Positions 44,901-54,127 of a stretch of DNA of 64,000 bases are shown here, piece by piece. The position numbers were made by a program, and so were the translations under genes. Source of the stretch: Bacteroidota bacterium (GTDB lineage Bacteria; Bacteroidota; Ignavibacteria; Ignavibacteriales; Ignavibacteriaceae); the NCBI GenBank assembly GCA_022562275.1, contig JADFPP010000002.1, forward strand, positions 1 through 64,000, read 5' to 3'. The notes beneath the pieces are model-generated. The model was not told the DNA's origin, made no database searches, and worked only from the letters and a program-made list of their open reading frames with translations. The stretch's first letter is position 1. Each line of letters opens with the position of its first letter.

Positions 44901-46481
44901 TTACCTCGTAGCAATAATAATTGCTGCAGTTGCAGCCACAATTGTAGCTAACTGTGCAATAATTTGTAGTCCATCCATAAATACTTCCCAGAATTTAGGT
45001 CCGGGTGGATCTTCCGGAACCCAGATTGTATCCCCAGGATCAAGTTTAACAACATCATCTGCATCAATCCACTCTCCTGTTGTAGCTTTTATAACTCTTA
45101 CCTCACCCTCCAAAGCACGCCAGCCGAATCCTTCAGCAAGGGCTATATAATCTTTTATTGTTAGTGACGGATTGTAAATTATTTTACCGGGATTAATAAA
45201 CTGTCCAAGCATAATAATATAATTTTTCTGTTCAGGGATAGTGATTACATCACCTCTTCTAAGAACAATGTTTTCAGTAAGATTATTATTAATAAAAAGA
45301 TCAACAAAATCTATTACCACCCTGCCAGAAGTTTGTCTTGATTTGGATTTAAAATAATCATATTCATCGTCGGTCATATCGGCAGGATTGATCAGCTTTA
45401 GTCTTTCGAATTCAGGATCTTCTTTTTCTTTGTCTATATTGCGTGTTAGTGTTGCCTCAGTTAATGATGCTTCTTCTAAAAAACCACCCGCTTGTTCGAT
45501 TACGTTTTTTAATGTTGTTTTATTTTTAATGATTTTATAGAAGCCGGGGTATATTACAAATCCATCTATTTTTACAAAATATTCTATGTAATATTCCGGT
45601 ATTTCTCTAATGATCACATAATCTTTTTGCTGCAATAAGAATTCATTCTTTTTTAATTCTTCCAGACTAAAAAATTCGCTCTTTTGAGAAATACCATTAT
45701 CATAGAATCTAACTACTTCAATAGTATCGATCTTAGCTGTACTTAAAAACCCACCTGCAAGTTGTATTAAATTGTAAATTGATTCACCCTTGACATAGGC
45801 GTATTCACCCGGGTATTTTATTAGTCCGTTTATTGTCACCGTTTTATCAACTCTATCTACAATAACTACGTCTCCCTCCCGCAGTAACGGATTCTGTGCG
45901 TAGTTTCCAAATCGTTCAAATGACAGTAAATCATATATCTTTGTAGAATTTTTTTTAGAAATTATTTTTATGTTCCGGATATTAGATGTTTCTGTTAATT
46001 CATCAGACAAGGAGACCAGATCCATCAGTCTGGAATTAGCTGTTATTATAAAGTTTGAAGGTTTTTTTACATCCCCTAATAATGATACTTTGATTATTCT
46101 AAAATCTATTAGCGAAATAAAAATTTGTACATTTTTATAGTAATGGTTAATAGATTCAACCATTTTATTTTTTGCCTGAGCCAGGGTTAAATTATTCAAA
46201 TCTATACCGCCCACTTGCGGTAGATAGATCCATCCTTCTTGATTTATAATTAAATTGTAAACTAACTCTCTTACCCCACTAATAGATAAAAATATATTGT
46301 CACCGGGTCCAACGAAATATTCATTCACATCAACACTACCTTCGGTAGCAATAATTGGGGAAAGATCTTTTGCGGATGTTGGGGTTCTTAGATTATCAGC
46401 GGGTAAATCCTGGGTACTAGATACATTAAAAAATAGTATCCATACTAATAATATTAAAGCTGATTTATTAATTTCGTTCAA
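44901..46481 (-). CDS. polysaccharide export protein with SLBB domains (Wza-like)
   Basis: A 526-residue exported protein. Signal peptide about 1-24 (no lipobox Cys), Poly_export domain at about 55-145 (VGPGDNIFLSISG, LTLAQAKNKMVESINHYY), then three SLBB-type beta-grasp domains (VDRVDKTVTINGLIKYPGEY, VKIDGFVIYPGFYKIIKN, YIIMLGQFINPGKIIYNP) and a C-terminal hydrophobic helix (LATIVAATAAIIIA), as in outer-membrane Wza-type channels. TTG start with a weak ribosome site. It is the first gene of the minus-strand cluster, and the cluster promoter should lie in 46482-46572. Confidence 0.93.
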   Translation of the reverse strand: MNEINKSALILLVWILFFNVSSTQDLPADNLRTPTSAKDLSPIIATEGSVDVNEYFVGPGDNIFLSISGVRELVYNLIINQEGWIYLPQVGGIDLNNLTLAQAKNKMVESINHYYKNVQIFISLIDFRIIKVSLLGDVKKPSNFIITANSRLMDLVSLSDELTETSNIRNIKIISKKNSTKIYDLLSFERFGNYAQNPLLREGDVVIVDRVDKTVTINGLIKYPGEYAYVKGESIYNLIQLAGGFLSTAKIDTIEVVRFYDNGISQKSEFFSLEELKKNEFLLQQKDYVIIREIPEYYIEYFVKIDGFVIYPGFYKIIKNKTTLKNVIEQAGGFLEEASLTEATLTRNIDKEKEDPEFERLKLINPADMTDDEYDYFKSKSRQTSGRVVIDFVDLFINNNLTENIVLRRGDVITIPEQKNYIIMLGQFINPGKIIYNPSLTIKDYIALAEGFGWRALEGEVRVIKATTGEWIDADDVVKLDPGDTIWVPEDPPGPKFWEVFMDGLQIIAQLATIVAATAAIIIATR

Positions 46482-46572
46482 TGTTAAAATTTAATTACTG
46501 ATTAAGATAGGTATTAGCGATAGTATTTTTCTATAATTTTTATTGCTAAAATTATAAAATATTACTCCTACA

Positions 46573-47436
46573 TCAAATCTTTAATGTTAATTTTCTCAGG
46601 GCGATAATGGTTACTAAAAAACTTAAAGCTGGTCCTATTGAAAGAAGAGTGAATAAATAAAAGTATCTGTTAGCAATTATAAAATTATTAACGAGTTGAT
46701 ATTTATCGACTTGAATAGAAACAAAATAATACACAGTAACCGCTAACAAACTGGCTATTAGACCTGTTATAAAACTATTAAGAATGATAGGCATTTTTAT
46801 GGTCAATAGTCTGGCACCTACTAATTTCATTGTTTCAAGTTCACTCATTCTGGCGTTAGTTATTAATTTAACGGTACTGTAAACCAGATAGACAGCAATA
46901 AATATTAATACGCCGGTAATAATAATAAGATATTTTTTGCCGGAATCTACATATGATAACAACTTGTAAACGAACTTGTTCCTGAATATTACTTCATCAA
47001 CCCATTCCATATTTGATAAGCTTTTAATTATCAGACTAAGCGAATCTTTGTCAAGAACATTTGGATTTAACTTTACTACAAAAGAAGCTGGCAATGGGTT
47101 GTAATCCAGTATTTCCCTAAAATCTTCACCGGTTTCTTTAATAAATGACTGCGCTGCATCATCTTTACTTACATATTTGAATGATCTTATGAATTTATAC
47201 CCGTCTAATTCAGTTTTATAGTTTTCAATTTCTTTTTCATTAAAAGGATCTTTTATGAAAACACTAACATTAATGTTGCTTTTGATTTTTTTTTGAAACA
47301 TAACGGAAAGTTGCAGCGCTACTATAGAAGCTTCGATTACTATTACTGCAAGAGTTAAAGAGATTAGAGTAAGTATAAAAGAAAATTGGGCACGACCGAT
47401 TATTTTAAAAGCTTCTTTTACCCAAAATATTACCAT
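46573..47436 (-). CDS. ftsX: cell division protein FtsX (permease-like)
   Basis: A 287-residue membrane protein with four helices (about 22-45, 172-192, 220-245, 262-282) and a periplasmic loop between the first two, the FtsX topology. Landmarks are NINVSVFIKDPFNEKEIE in the loop and STVKLITNARMSELETMKLVGA, the coupling helix to FtsE. It transmits septal signals to peptidoglycan hydrolases. ftsE is not adjacent. Directly downstream of two lipoprotein genes. Confidence 0.93.
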   Translation of the reverse strand: MVIFWVKEAFKIIGRAQFSFILTLISLTLAVIVIEASIVALQLSVMFQKKIKSNINVSVFIKDPFNEKEIENYKTELDGYKFIRSFKYVSKDDAAQSFIKETGEDFREILDYNPLPASFVVKLNPNVLDKDSLSLIIKSLSNMEWVDEVIFRNKFVYKLLSYVDSGKKYLIIITGVLIFIAVYLVYSTVKLITNARMSELETMKLVGARLLTIKMPIILNSFITGLIASLLAVTVYYFVSIQVDKYQLVNNFIIANRYFYLFTLLSIGPALSFLVTIIALRKLTLKI

Positions 47437-47480
47437 AGATAGTTAATCGGAGATATTTAATTTAATGATAAATAACTGAC

Positions 47481-47996
47481 TCAAAAATTTGATTCATCCA
47501 GCCATCTGGTGATTTGCCAGGTTTGAGTTTCCTTATCTTTTCTTAAAGATAAATTTGCTCTTCCATCGACCCGAACAACATCAGTAGGATTAAATGTAAT
47601 ATTTAGATTGAATCCTCTAATAACGGTAGCTGCTGTTGAATCTTCGGTGCTGAGAATTATATTGTTCCAGATCAGGTCCAATCTTTCCGAATTTCTAAAT
47701 AATCCGTTTGTGGTTAACATATCTTCATCACGCGCCCAGGAAACATCAAATCCCTGATCATAATCACGGTAAGTAAAAATAAAATCACCTGCCAGAAGTT
47801 TACCATAAATTAAAGTGTCTTTAAATGTGTATGAATATTGAAAATTCTGGAATACTCCTTCAAGTGTTGTAAGATCTGAAAGTGAAGGTCGGTTATCATC
47901 AAAGTTTTCATCAAAAGCAGGTGCAAACGGATTTGTGCATCCCATCAGTAGAAATAAAAACACAAATAATATGTATAAAATTTTATTAATTGACAC
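47481..47996 (-). CDS. putative lipoprotein
   Basis: A protein of about 170 residues with a type II signal peptide: hydrophobic ILYILFVFLFLLMGC with lipobox LMGC. The GTG at 47996 is preferred over the upstream open frame (to 48041), which overlaps the previous gene and has no homology-like content. The GTG is preceded by AAAGGAGA at a short spacing and overlaps the upstream stop by 11 bases. The remainder is beta-rich with no domain I recognise. The pair of lipoproteins may form one outer-membrane complex. Confidence 0.7.
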   Translation of the reverse strand: MSINKILYILFVFLFLLMGCTNPFAPAFDENFDDNRPSLSDLTTLEGVFQNFQYSYTFKDTLIYGKLLAGDFIFTYRDYDQGFDVSWARDEDMLTTNGLFRNSERLDLIWNNIILSTEDSTAATVIRGFNLNITFNPTDVVRVDGRANLSLRKDKETQTWQITRWLDESNF

Positions 47997-48567
47997 TCTC
48001 TCCTTTAAGATCACTCCAGCTGGAATTATTTCCGACAGCATTATCCTTCCAAAAATAGATCACCCAAACGGAACCGGACTCTCTTGTCATTGAAAATTCT
48101 AAATTACCCTGATAATTTCTAGCATCAGAATTTATTTGTGGAACATTGATGGAATATTCGGAGGCATATTTTAAACTATCACCTAAAATAATTCCGAATG
48201 ATTCTAAAGAGAGAGATAGCTTAAGTGTCACTGAAGAATCATCAGGAGCAGTATTTTTCAGGTTATTGAAGTACTCCTCTTCAGAATCCAAATCCCAGGT
48301 TGGCCAGATATTCGAATATGTTGATAACGCCGTACCAGATGGTAAGAAACTAAAAACTTTATTTGAAAAACCGGTTACAAATGAATTTTTATAATTGACA
48401 ACATCTTTGTCAGAAAACGAATTCATAAGATTCTGAATTAATATTCCCGGTTCACTGGCAGTTAAATAATCCGATCTGCCCTCATCTGGTTCTGCAGCAT
48501 CTCTGGTGTTAAAAATATCACAGCTTATCAGGAACATTAAAGACAATATGAAAACTAAATATTTCAT
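47986..48567 (-). CDS. putative lipoprotein
   Basis: A 193-residue protein with signal peptide and lipobox LISC (Cys16), so probably lipid-anchored in the outer membrane. The mature part begins with an acidic linker, followed by helix and beta stretches resembling NTF2/SnoaL-like folds (GILIQNLMNSFSDKDVVNYK then SGSVWVIYFWKD), which is a guess from pattern. The C-terminal VWVIYFWKDNA and the partner's TWQITRWLDES look alike, so the two neighbours may be distant duplicates. Start overlaps the methyltransferase stop by 4 bases. Confidence 0.8.
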   Translation of the reverse strand: MKYLVFILSLMFLISCDIFNTRDAAEPDEGRSDYLTASEPGILIQNLMNSFSDKDVVNYKNSFVTGFSNKVFSFLPSGTALSTYSNIWPTWDLDSEEEYFNNLKNTAPDDSSVTLKLSLSLESFGIILGDSLKYASEYSINVPQINSDARNYQGNLEFSMTRESGSVWVIYFWKDNAVGNNSSWSDLKGESVN

Positions 48568-49295
48568 TTGAACGCAATTATAATAATTCTGGGTGAAAAA
48601 TCAAGTTCAAATGGTTTTCCACTAAAATCTCCAAATATTTTTATTATTTTAAATCCCAGGTTTTCCATAACGCCAATTAATTCTTCTTTACTAAACATTC
48701 TAACCGATTCATAAAACTTATTTGTTTTTCCTTTCCTTTCTACAGTTATCTCTTTTATTATTCTTTCACCTTCAATAAAACGATTTTGCGTGATTATACT
48801 ATCATCAACTTCATCTATGGTTTGTGCAACCAGATTTTTCTTCACAAAATTTTTATTAAAATAATCCAATACAAAAAAACCGCCATCTTTTAATAGTTCA
48901 AATGCATTTTTTAGTATGTTATAATTTTCATCATCACTTTCAAAATAGCCAATGCTTGTAAATAAGTTAATAATTAAATTATACTTTTTTGTTGAAGTGA
49001 AATGTCTTATATCGGATTGAATAAATTCAATGTTAGCACCTTCTTTTTCAGCATTATTTTGTGCGATTGATAAAAGATTCTCGCTAAGATCAACCGCTGA
49101 AACTTTAAACCCCTTTTTTGCGAATAAAATTGCATGCCGTCCAAAACCAGCAGCCATATCAAGAATAGTATCACCTGGGTTTAGCTGTATGCTGTTAAGG
49201 ACAAGATTAACCAGTTCTTCGGCATCCTTTTCATCACGATGTTTGTAAACTTTGAGATACTCTTCTGAATTAAACCAATGTTTGAACCATTCCAT
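48564..49295 (-). CDS. class I SAM-dependent methyltransferase
   Basis: A 243-residue enzyme with the SAM site TILDMAAGFGRHAILFAKKG (about 40-59), the acidic VSAVDLSENLL and LIINLFTSIGYF. The N-terminal MEWFKHWFNSEEYLKVYKHRD is typical of a cytosolic methyltransferase family of unknown substrate widespread in Bacteroidota and Chlorobiota. Couples to the lipoprotein gene by a 4-base overlap and to recR by a 2-base gap. Confidence 0.88.
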   Translation of the reverse strand: MEWFKHWFNSEEYLKVYKHRDEKDAEELVNLVLNSIQLNPGDTILDMAAGFGRHAILFAKKGFKVSAVDLSENLLSIAQNNAEKEGANIEFIQSDIRHFTSTKKYNLIINLFTSIGYFESDDENYNILKNAFELLKDGGFFVLDYFNKNFVKKNLVAQTIDEVDDSIITQNRFIEGERIIKEITVERKGKTNKFYESVRMFSKEELIGVMENLGFKIIKIFGDFSGKPFELDFSPRIIIIAFK

Positions 49296-49297
49296 AT

Positions 49298-49894
49298 TTA
49301 GATGGATAATCTGTTTATCATTGCTCTGCCAATAGTCGCTTCATCTGCAAATTCAAGATCTCCACCAATTGGTAATCCTCTTGCAATGCGTGTTACTTTA
49401 ATACTAAGTGGTTTTATTAATTTAGCAAGATAAAGTGAAGTTGCTTCCCCTTCAGTATCCGGATTAAGTGCAAGAATAACTTCTTCAATGTTTTCAGTTT
49501 CAAATCTTTTTAACAATTCCTTAATTTTTAATGAATCTGGTGTAATACCGGAAAGAGGAGAAAGAACACCACCCAGAACATGATATAATCCATCAAATTC
49601 GTGGGTTTTCTCAATAGCAATAACATCACTTACTTCTTCAACTACACATATTATAGAAGTATCACGTTTCACACTCTTACATATTTCACAATATTTTTCC
49701 TCAGATAGATTAAAACAACGGGAACAGAAGAAAAGTTTAGTTTTCAGATCCTTCAATGAATTTAAAAGATTATCAAGTCGGTCATCATCCATTTTTAACA
49801 AGAAAATAGCTAATCTCTGGGCTGTCTTTTTTCCTATACCCGGAAGTTTACTTAATTCTTCAATTGCAACTAATAATGGTTCGGCTATCTGCAA
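49298..49894 (-). CDS. recR: recombination mediator protein RecR
   Basis: Part of the RecFOR gap-repair pathway. The 198-residue protein has the helix-hairpin-helix LPGIGKKTAQRLA at about 16-28, the four-Cys zinc finger (FCSRCFNLSEEKYCEICK), the Toprim domain with VVEEVSDVIAIE and ALNPDTEGEAT, and the C-terminal RGLPIGGDLEFADEATI. TTG start. Stands directly after ybaB, the usual bacterial arrangement. Confidence 0.97.
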   Translation of the reverse strand: MQIAEPLLVAIEELSKLPGIGKKTAQRLAIFLLKMDDDRLDNLLNSLKDLKTKLFFCSRCFNLSEEKYCEICKSVKRDTSIICVVEEVSDVIAIEKTHEFDGLYHVLGGVLSPLSGITPDSLKIKELLKRFETENIEEVILALNPDTEGEATSLYLAKLIKPLSIKVTRIARGLPIGGDLEFADEATIGRAMINRLSI

Positions 49895-49896
49895 AT

Positions 49897-50223
49897 TTAC
49901 AACCCCGGGATGTTAATTCCAGGCGGCAGCATACCCTTTGTTACTTTAGCCATTTGCTCTTCAGCCATTTTTCCTGCGGAGTTAAGTGCTTTATTAACTG
50001 CAGCAACCACTAAGTCTTCTAAAATTTCCTTGTCATCTTTATTTATGACCTGCTGGTCAATTTCTACAGAAATTATCTCCTTCTGACCATTTGCAGTTGC
50101 CTTAATCATTCCGCCGCCGGCTTCTTCACTTACAGTTAAGTTAACAAGCTCGCTTTGTATTTTTTGCATCTCCGCCTGCATTTTTTGCACCTGTTTCATC
50201 ATACCCTGCATTCCGCCTTTCAT
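49897..50223 (-). CDS. YbaB/EbfC family nucleoid-associated protein
   Basis: Small DNA-binding protein (108 residues) with an N-terminal helix rich in Met and Gln (MMKQVQKMQAEMQKIQSEL) and the EbfC fold core GGGMIKATANGQKEIISVEI. It forms tweezer-like dimers on DNA and is usually co-transcribed with recR, as here (2-base gap). ATG start preceded by GGAGAAA. Divergent from the SAICAR-synthetase-like gene, with a 145-base shared promoter region. Confidence 0.93.
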   Translation of the reverse strand: MKGGMQGMMKQVQKMQAEMQKIQSELVNLTVSEEAGGGMIKATANGQKEIISVEIDQQVINKDDKEILEDLVVAAVNKALNSAGKMAEEQMAKVTKGMLPPGINIPGL

Positions 50224-50368
50224 ACAAATTTCTCCTATAATAAATAATTCTTTTTTTCTTTATTTTGGCTTTAAATATAATACAATCAATTGACTTTATA
50301 TACTTAATTTATATAATTTCTCACGTGAATTTCTTATATTTGATAATAACAAACTCCTTGATTAGCTG

Positions 50369-51046
50369 ATGATTAAAGAACAAATGATAGCAGATGTGCC
50401 ATTCGATAATCTAAATTACTCGAAGGTTGAATATCCGGATTATTTTTTCCCCACAAAAAATAAAAAGGTAATGGTTAAAGATTTGGGTAAAAAATTTACT
50501 GCAATAAATTCTTTTTTTTGTGCCTATTTAAAAGAATTCCATATTCCTTGTGCTTATATTAAAATTCATCATAATAATTCTCTTCTCTATTTAAAACACC
50601 ACCAGCTTCCGTTCTCAATAAAAATATTGAATACTGCAAATAAAAGAACTGCAAGAATTTTCTCGATAAAGGAAGGTAGTTTACTGCAACTGCCTGTTTT
50701 TGAATATCATTTTGGAAATGCGAAGGATTCACTGGTATCCGAAAGCCATTTAATTGCTTTTAATTTGTGTACTCATGAAAATCTTAAAATTATCAACCGA
50801 ATCTGCTTCAAAATGAATGCTGTGTTAAAAGCATTTTTTGAAAGAAGAGGAGAAACTGTTGCCGAAGTAACTTGTAGTTTCGGAATATGTGAAAATAAAA
50901 TTTATCTTATAGATGATTTTTCACCCCTCAGTTTAAAAATTCTACCGAACGGTAATAATAATAAATGGACTGATCCTTACATGCTTAACAGTTCGAGTGA
51001 AATGCGAAAGTACACAGATTTTCTTTTCAATATAAGCTGCTCGTAG
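50369..51046 (+). CDS. degenerate SAICAR-synthetase-like protein
   Basis: A 225-residue paralogue of PurC. The second half aligns with PurC: LLQLPVFEYHFGNAKDSLVS, then ENLKIINRICFKMNAVLKAFF and EVTCSFGICENKIYLIDDFSP. The ATP- and CAIR-binding motifs of true PurC are absent: no GK-x-RD-x-Y, no DR-x-SAFD and no V-R-G-Y/N-x-x-GS. A functional PurC is encoded at 9044-9940. It leads the plus-strand run to psd and pssA (3-base gap), so it might have a non-catalytic or altered role there. I cannot say what. Confidence 0.75.
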   Translation: MIKEQMIADVPFDNLNYSKVEYPDYFFPTKNKKVMVKDLGKKFTAINSFFCAYLKEFHIPCAYIKIHHNNSLLYLKHHQLPFSIKILNTANKRTARIFSIKEGSLLQLPVFEYHFGNAKDSLVSESHLIAFNLCTHENLKIINRICFKMNAVLKAFFERRGETVAEVTCSFGICENKIYLIDDFSPLSLKILPNGNNNKWTDPYMLNSSSEMRKYTDFLFNISCS

Positions 51047-51049
51047 ACG

Positions 51050-51700
51050 ATGTTTACAAAGTATGGTTACAGCACAATCGGAATAGTTTCAATAATATCT
51101 TTTTTGCTAATAGTTTTAGGTATTTTCCTTAATAATAATATTGCCAGGATAAGCTTATTTGTTCTTGCATTTATTCTCATATCTTTTACACTGTATTTTT
51201 TCAGGGACCCTGATAGGATACCACCGGCAAAGGAAAACATTGTTGTATCACCAGCCGACGGCAGGGTTTTGTTCGTTAAGGAAGTTATTGATAATAAATT
51301 TATTAATGATAAAGCAAATCAGATTTCGATTTTTATGTCACCACTAAACGTTCACGTAAACAGAATCCCAATTAGCGGAACAGTTGAATATTTTGATTAC
51401 ATCGAGGGAAGATATGTTGCTGCTTTTGAGGATAAAGCATCGGAGCTAAATGAGAGAACAGAGATTGGAATTACAAATAAAAACGGCAAAATATTTTTTA
51501 CCCAGGTAGCCGGCTTTGTCGCCCGCAGAATAGTAAATGAATTGAACATGGGAGAGGATGTAAAGATTGGTGAAAGATTTGGAATGATTAAATTTGGAAG
51601 CCGGGTTGATGTTGTTGCTCCTTTGAACTGGAAACCCAATGTAAAAAAAGATGAATCTGTTACAGCCGGTGAGACTATATTGTTTGAGTTAGTCGAATAA
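51050..51700 (+). CDS. psd: phosphatidylserine decarboxylase proenzyme
   Basis: Converts phosphatidylserine to phosphatidylethanolamine. The 216-residue protein is the short, archaeal-type form. Two N-terminal helices (about 8-48) precede FRDPDRIPP and SPADGRV, with the substrate region MSPLNVHVNR. Self-cleavage to the pyruvoyl enzyme should occur at the Gly-Ser bond of KFGSRVDV (Ser184). It partners pssA, one base downstream, giving consecutive steps of PE synthesis. Confidence 0.95.
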   Translation: MFTKYGYSTIGIVSIISFLLIVLGIFLNNNIARISLFVLAFILISFTLYFFRDPDRIPPAKENIVVSPADGRVLFVKEVIDNKFINDKANQISIFMSPLNVHVNRIPISGTVEYFDYIEGRYVAAFEDKASELNERTEIGITNKNGKIFFTQVAGFVARRIVNELNMGEDVKIGERFGMIKFGSRVDVVAPLNWKPNVKKDESVTAGETILFELVE

Positions 51701-51701
51701 T

Positions 51702-52415
51702 ATGCGTCTTAGAATTACGAGATCAGTAATACCAAACCTTTTTACCGCAACAAATATGTTTTGCGGTTTTCTTTCCATCATCGAAGCCGGCAATGGCAAT
51801 TATAACTATGCTGCATGGCTTATTGTTGTTGCAGCACTTTTTGATGCATTAGACGGATTGGTTGCACGTCTTACAAATTCCAGTTCGGAATTAGGTGTTG
51901 AGCTGGACTCATTATCGGATATTGTAAGCTTCGGTGCTGCCCCATCAATTCTTCTTTACTCAACATACTTCTATCAATTTAATACTATTGGAATAATCGT
52001 GAGTTCATTGCCTTTAATTACAGGTGGTTTCAGATTAGCCAGATTTAATTTGCAATTAGTAGGGTTTGAAAAATCATTTTTCCTGGGGCTTCCTATTCCA
52101 ATTTCAGCCTTAACAATTACTACTTTTGTACTTGCCTTTTATAATAATGGTTTTGCAACATCATATTCTGATGCGATAATTCCACTTGTTGTTATTCTTT
52201 CCTATTTGATGGTAAGCAATATCAGGTATGAAACCCTTCCAAAGATCTCACTGAAGGGAATAATGGAGAAGCCGTTTCACTTTGCATTTCTGTTAGTGGC
52301 TGTAATTCTGGTTCTTATGCTATATAAGAAAGGAATGTTTTACGCATTAATTCTCATGATTGTAATTGGTATATTTAAACACATTTTTTATCTTATTAAA
52401 AAAAGAACTGTTTAA
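51702..52415 (+). CDS. pssA: CDP-diacylglycerol-serine O-phosphatidyltransferase
   Basis: Makes phosphatidylserine from CDP-diacylglycerol and serine in the membrane. The 237-residue polytopic protein has the CDP-alcohol phosphotransferase motif intact: Asp48, Asp51-Gly52, Ala55-Arg56, Gly65, Asp69 and Asp73. The length and the opening SVIPNLFTATNMFCGF match type II PssA. Co-transcribed with psd. About 180 bases without recognisable content follow before purS. Confidence 0.95.
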   Translation: MRLRITRSVIPNLFTATNMFCGFLSIIEAGNGNYNYAAWLIVVAALFDALDGLVARLTNSSSELGVELDSLSDIVSFGAAPSILLYSTYFYQFNTIGIIVSSLPLITGGFRLARFNLQLVGFEKSFFLGLPIPISALTITTFVLAFYNNGFATSYSDAIIPLVVILSYLMVSNIRYETLPKISLKGIMEKPFHFAFLLVAVILVLMLYKKGMFYALILMIVIGIFKHIFYLIKKRTV

Positions 52416-52593
52416 CTTATAATTATATATTAGAATCCTTTGCATAACCTAATAATTTATGATACCCGGGTGGGCGAAGTAAAAAAATAGTTGAATTACA
52501 TACTAAAAAATAAGTTTTAAATTAATAGTCTTTAAAGTTGCATAGGTTTCGCGAAGCCTCCTATTATTTACATTCAATCATTGAGGTAATAAA

Positions 52594-52845
52594 TTGTATA
52601 AAGCCAAAGTAGTTATAACAAGAAGATCTTCCATTCTTGATCCGCAGGGAAAAGCCGTAGAAATTGGGGCAATGCATCTCGGATTAAAAAATATACGCAA
52701 TACCAGAATAGGCAAGTACATTGAATTTGATGTCGATACTACTGATAGAACCACAGCAGAAAAGGAAGTGAATAACTACTGCGATAAACTTCTTTCTAAT
52801 CCGATTATGGAAGATTTTGACTTTACGTTAGAAGAAGTAAAATGA
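52594..52845 (+). CDS. purS: phosphoribosylformylglycinamidine synthase subunit PurS
   Basis: Small bridging subunit (83 residues) of the three-part FGAM synthase with PurQ and PurL in purine synthesis. Landmarks: VVITRRSSILDPQGKAVE, LGLKNIRNTRIGKYIEFDV and CDKLLSNPIMEDFDF. TTG start with GAGGT seven bases upstream. It overlaps purQ by 4 bases. purL is not in the window. Confidence 0.95.
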   Translation: MYKAKVVITRRSSILDPQGKAVEIGAMHLGLKNIRNTRIGKYIEFDVDTTDRTTAEKEVNNYCDKLLSNPIMEDFDFTLEEVK

Positions 52846-53543
52846 AAAAACCAAAATTTGGTGTGGTTGTTTTTCCCGGTTCTAACTGCGATAACGATAC
52901 ATTTTATGCATTGCATAAAGTACTGGATTACAATGTAAACTTTTTATGGCATAAAGAAAACGATCTTAAAAAAAGCGATGTAATAATTCTTCCCGACGGA
53001 TTTTCCTACGGAGATTATTTACGAACAGGTGCTATCGCCAGGTTTTCACCAATAATGAATGCTGTAATTGAATTTGCGAACAATGGCGGGTATGTGATAG
53101 GAATATGTAATGGATTTCAAATTTTATTGGAAGCAGGATTGCTCCCGGGAGTTCTATTAAAGAATATTTCACTTAAATTTGTTTGTAAAGATGTTTATCT
53201 TTCCGTTGAAAATCATGAATGCAATTTTACAAAAGGAATTGAGACTGAAAAACTCTTTAGAATACCGATAGCGCATGGTGAAGGCAATTATTTTGTTAGT
53301 GATGAGAAATTAAAAGAATTGGAAGATAACAATCAAATTGTATTTAAGTATTCCTCTCCGTATGGAAGTTTAAGTGAAGAGTTTAATCCCAACGGATCAG
53401 TGGCAAACATTGCAGGAATAATTAATAAGAACGGCAATGTTCTTGGTATGATGCCTCACCCCGAAAGGAGTTGTAGCCCGGTTCTTTCACGAACTGATGG
53501 AAGTTTAATTTTTAAAGCTCTTGTTAATAATATTTTTAATTAA
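52842..53543 (+). CDS. purQ: phosphoribosylformylglycinamidine synthase subunit PurQ (glutaminase)
   Basis: Class I glutamine amidotransferase supplying ammonia to PurL. The 233-residue protein has [14 protein letters not shown], the nucleophile Cys89 in IGICNGFQ and the His/Glu pair in GMMPHPERS at the C-terminus. Coupled to purS by a 4-base overlap and followed 11 bases later by tatA. Confidence 0.97.
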   Translation: MKKPKFGVVVFPGSNCDNDTFYALHKVLDYNVNFLWHKENDLKKSDVIILPDGFSYGDYLRTGAIARFSPIMNAVIEFANNGGYVIGICNGFQILLEAGLLPGVLLKNISLKFVCKDVYLSVENHECNFTKGIETEKLFRIPIAHGEGNYFVSDEKLKELEDNNQIVFKYSSPYGSLSEEFNPNGSVANIAGIINKNGNVLGMMPHPERSCSPVLSRTDGSLIFKALVNNIFN

Positions 53544-53554
53544 AAGGTGATAAT

Positions 53555-53755
53555 ATGTTTGGTAATTTAGGTGCGGGCGAAATAATTCTCATCTTACTTG
53601 TAATCCTTATTCTTTTCGGCGCAAAAAAAATTCCGGAATTGGCAAAAGGACTTGGTAAAGGAATGAGCGAATTCAAAAAAGGACTGAAAGAAGTTGAGAA
53701 CGAAATTAAGGATGCAGATAAGCAAACTGATAAGACAACGGATAACAAAAGTTAG
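53555..53755 (+). CDS. tatA: Sec-independent protein translocase TatA
   Basis: A 66-residue single-helix protein. Short periplasmic N-terminus, membrane helix [14 protein letters not shown], the [17 protein letters not shown] hinge and amphipathic helix, then a charged tail. This is the TatA/E pattern for folded-protein export. ATG start with AAAAGGTGA upstream. tatC is not nearby, so the translocase partner lies elsewhere. Confidence 0.93.
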   Translation: MFGNLGAGEIILILLVILILFGAKKIPELAKGLGKGMSEFKKGLKEVENEIKDADKQTDKTTDNKS

Positions 53756-54127
53756 GTACTGATTTAAATACAATTTTTATTAACACCGTAATTTAGAAAC
53801 TGTGTTAAGTCTGATTGAATTAGGTTAACACAAACTTTAAGTTGTTTTATTCCTTCTTATCTGTAAACTTCAACGACCCCCGATTTTAGTAATTTTCACA
53901 CAGCTTCTTTTTATTTGGGTGAAAATAAAAGAAAGCATAGGACCAGCTTCCGTAACTATTTTAATAGTTTACACAAACGGTTGGACGAAGGATTTCTATG
54001 TATAACCGTTTCACATATTTGTAAAAAAACAATTCATAATCCAAATGGTTAGATGATATTTCTAACAAATTCCTTAATGTAGCAAACTTAATTATTCACT
54101 ACTCTTAAAAAGCAGGATTGACATTTT
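53756..54127. other. spacer with a MITE-like remnant
   Basis: No gene seen. actgtgttaa at 53799-53808 and tcacacagc at 53896-53904 are the same end motifs, in the same order, as those of the repeat at 57014-57198, so a related short element probably inserted here. Further on, aaacggtt (near 53968) and aaccgttt (near 54005) form an eight-pair inverted repeat. The sucD promoter should be in the last 100 bases. Confidence 0.45.
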
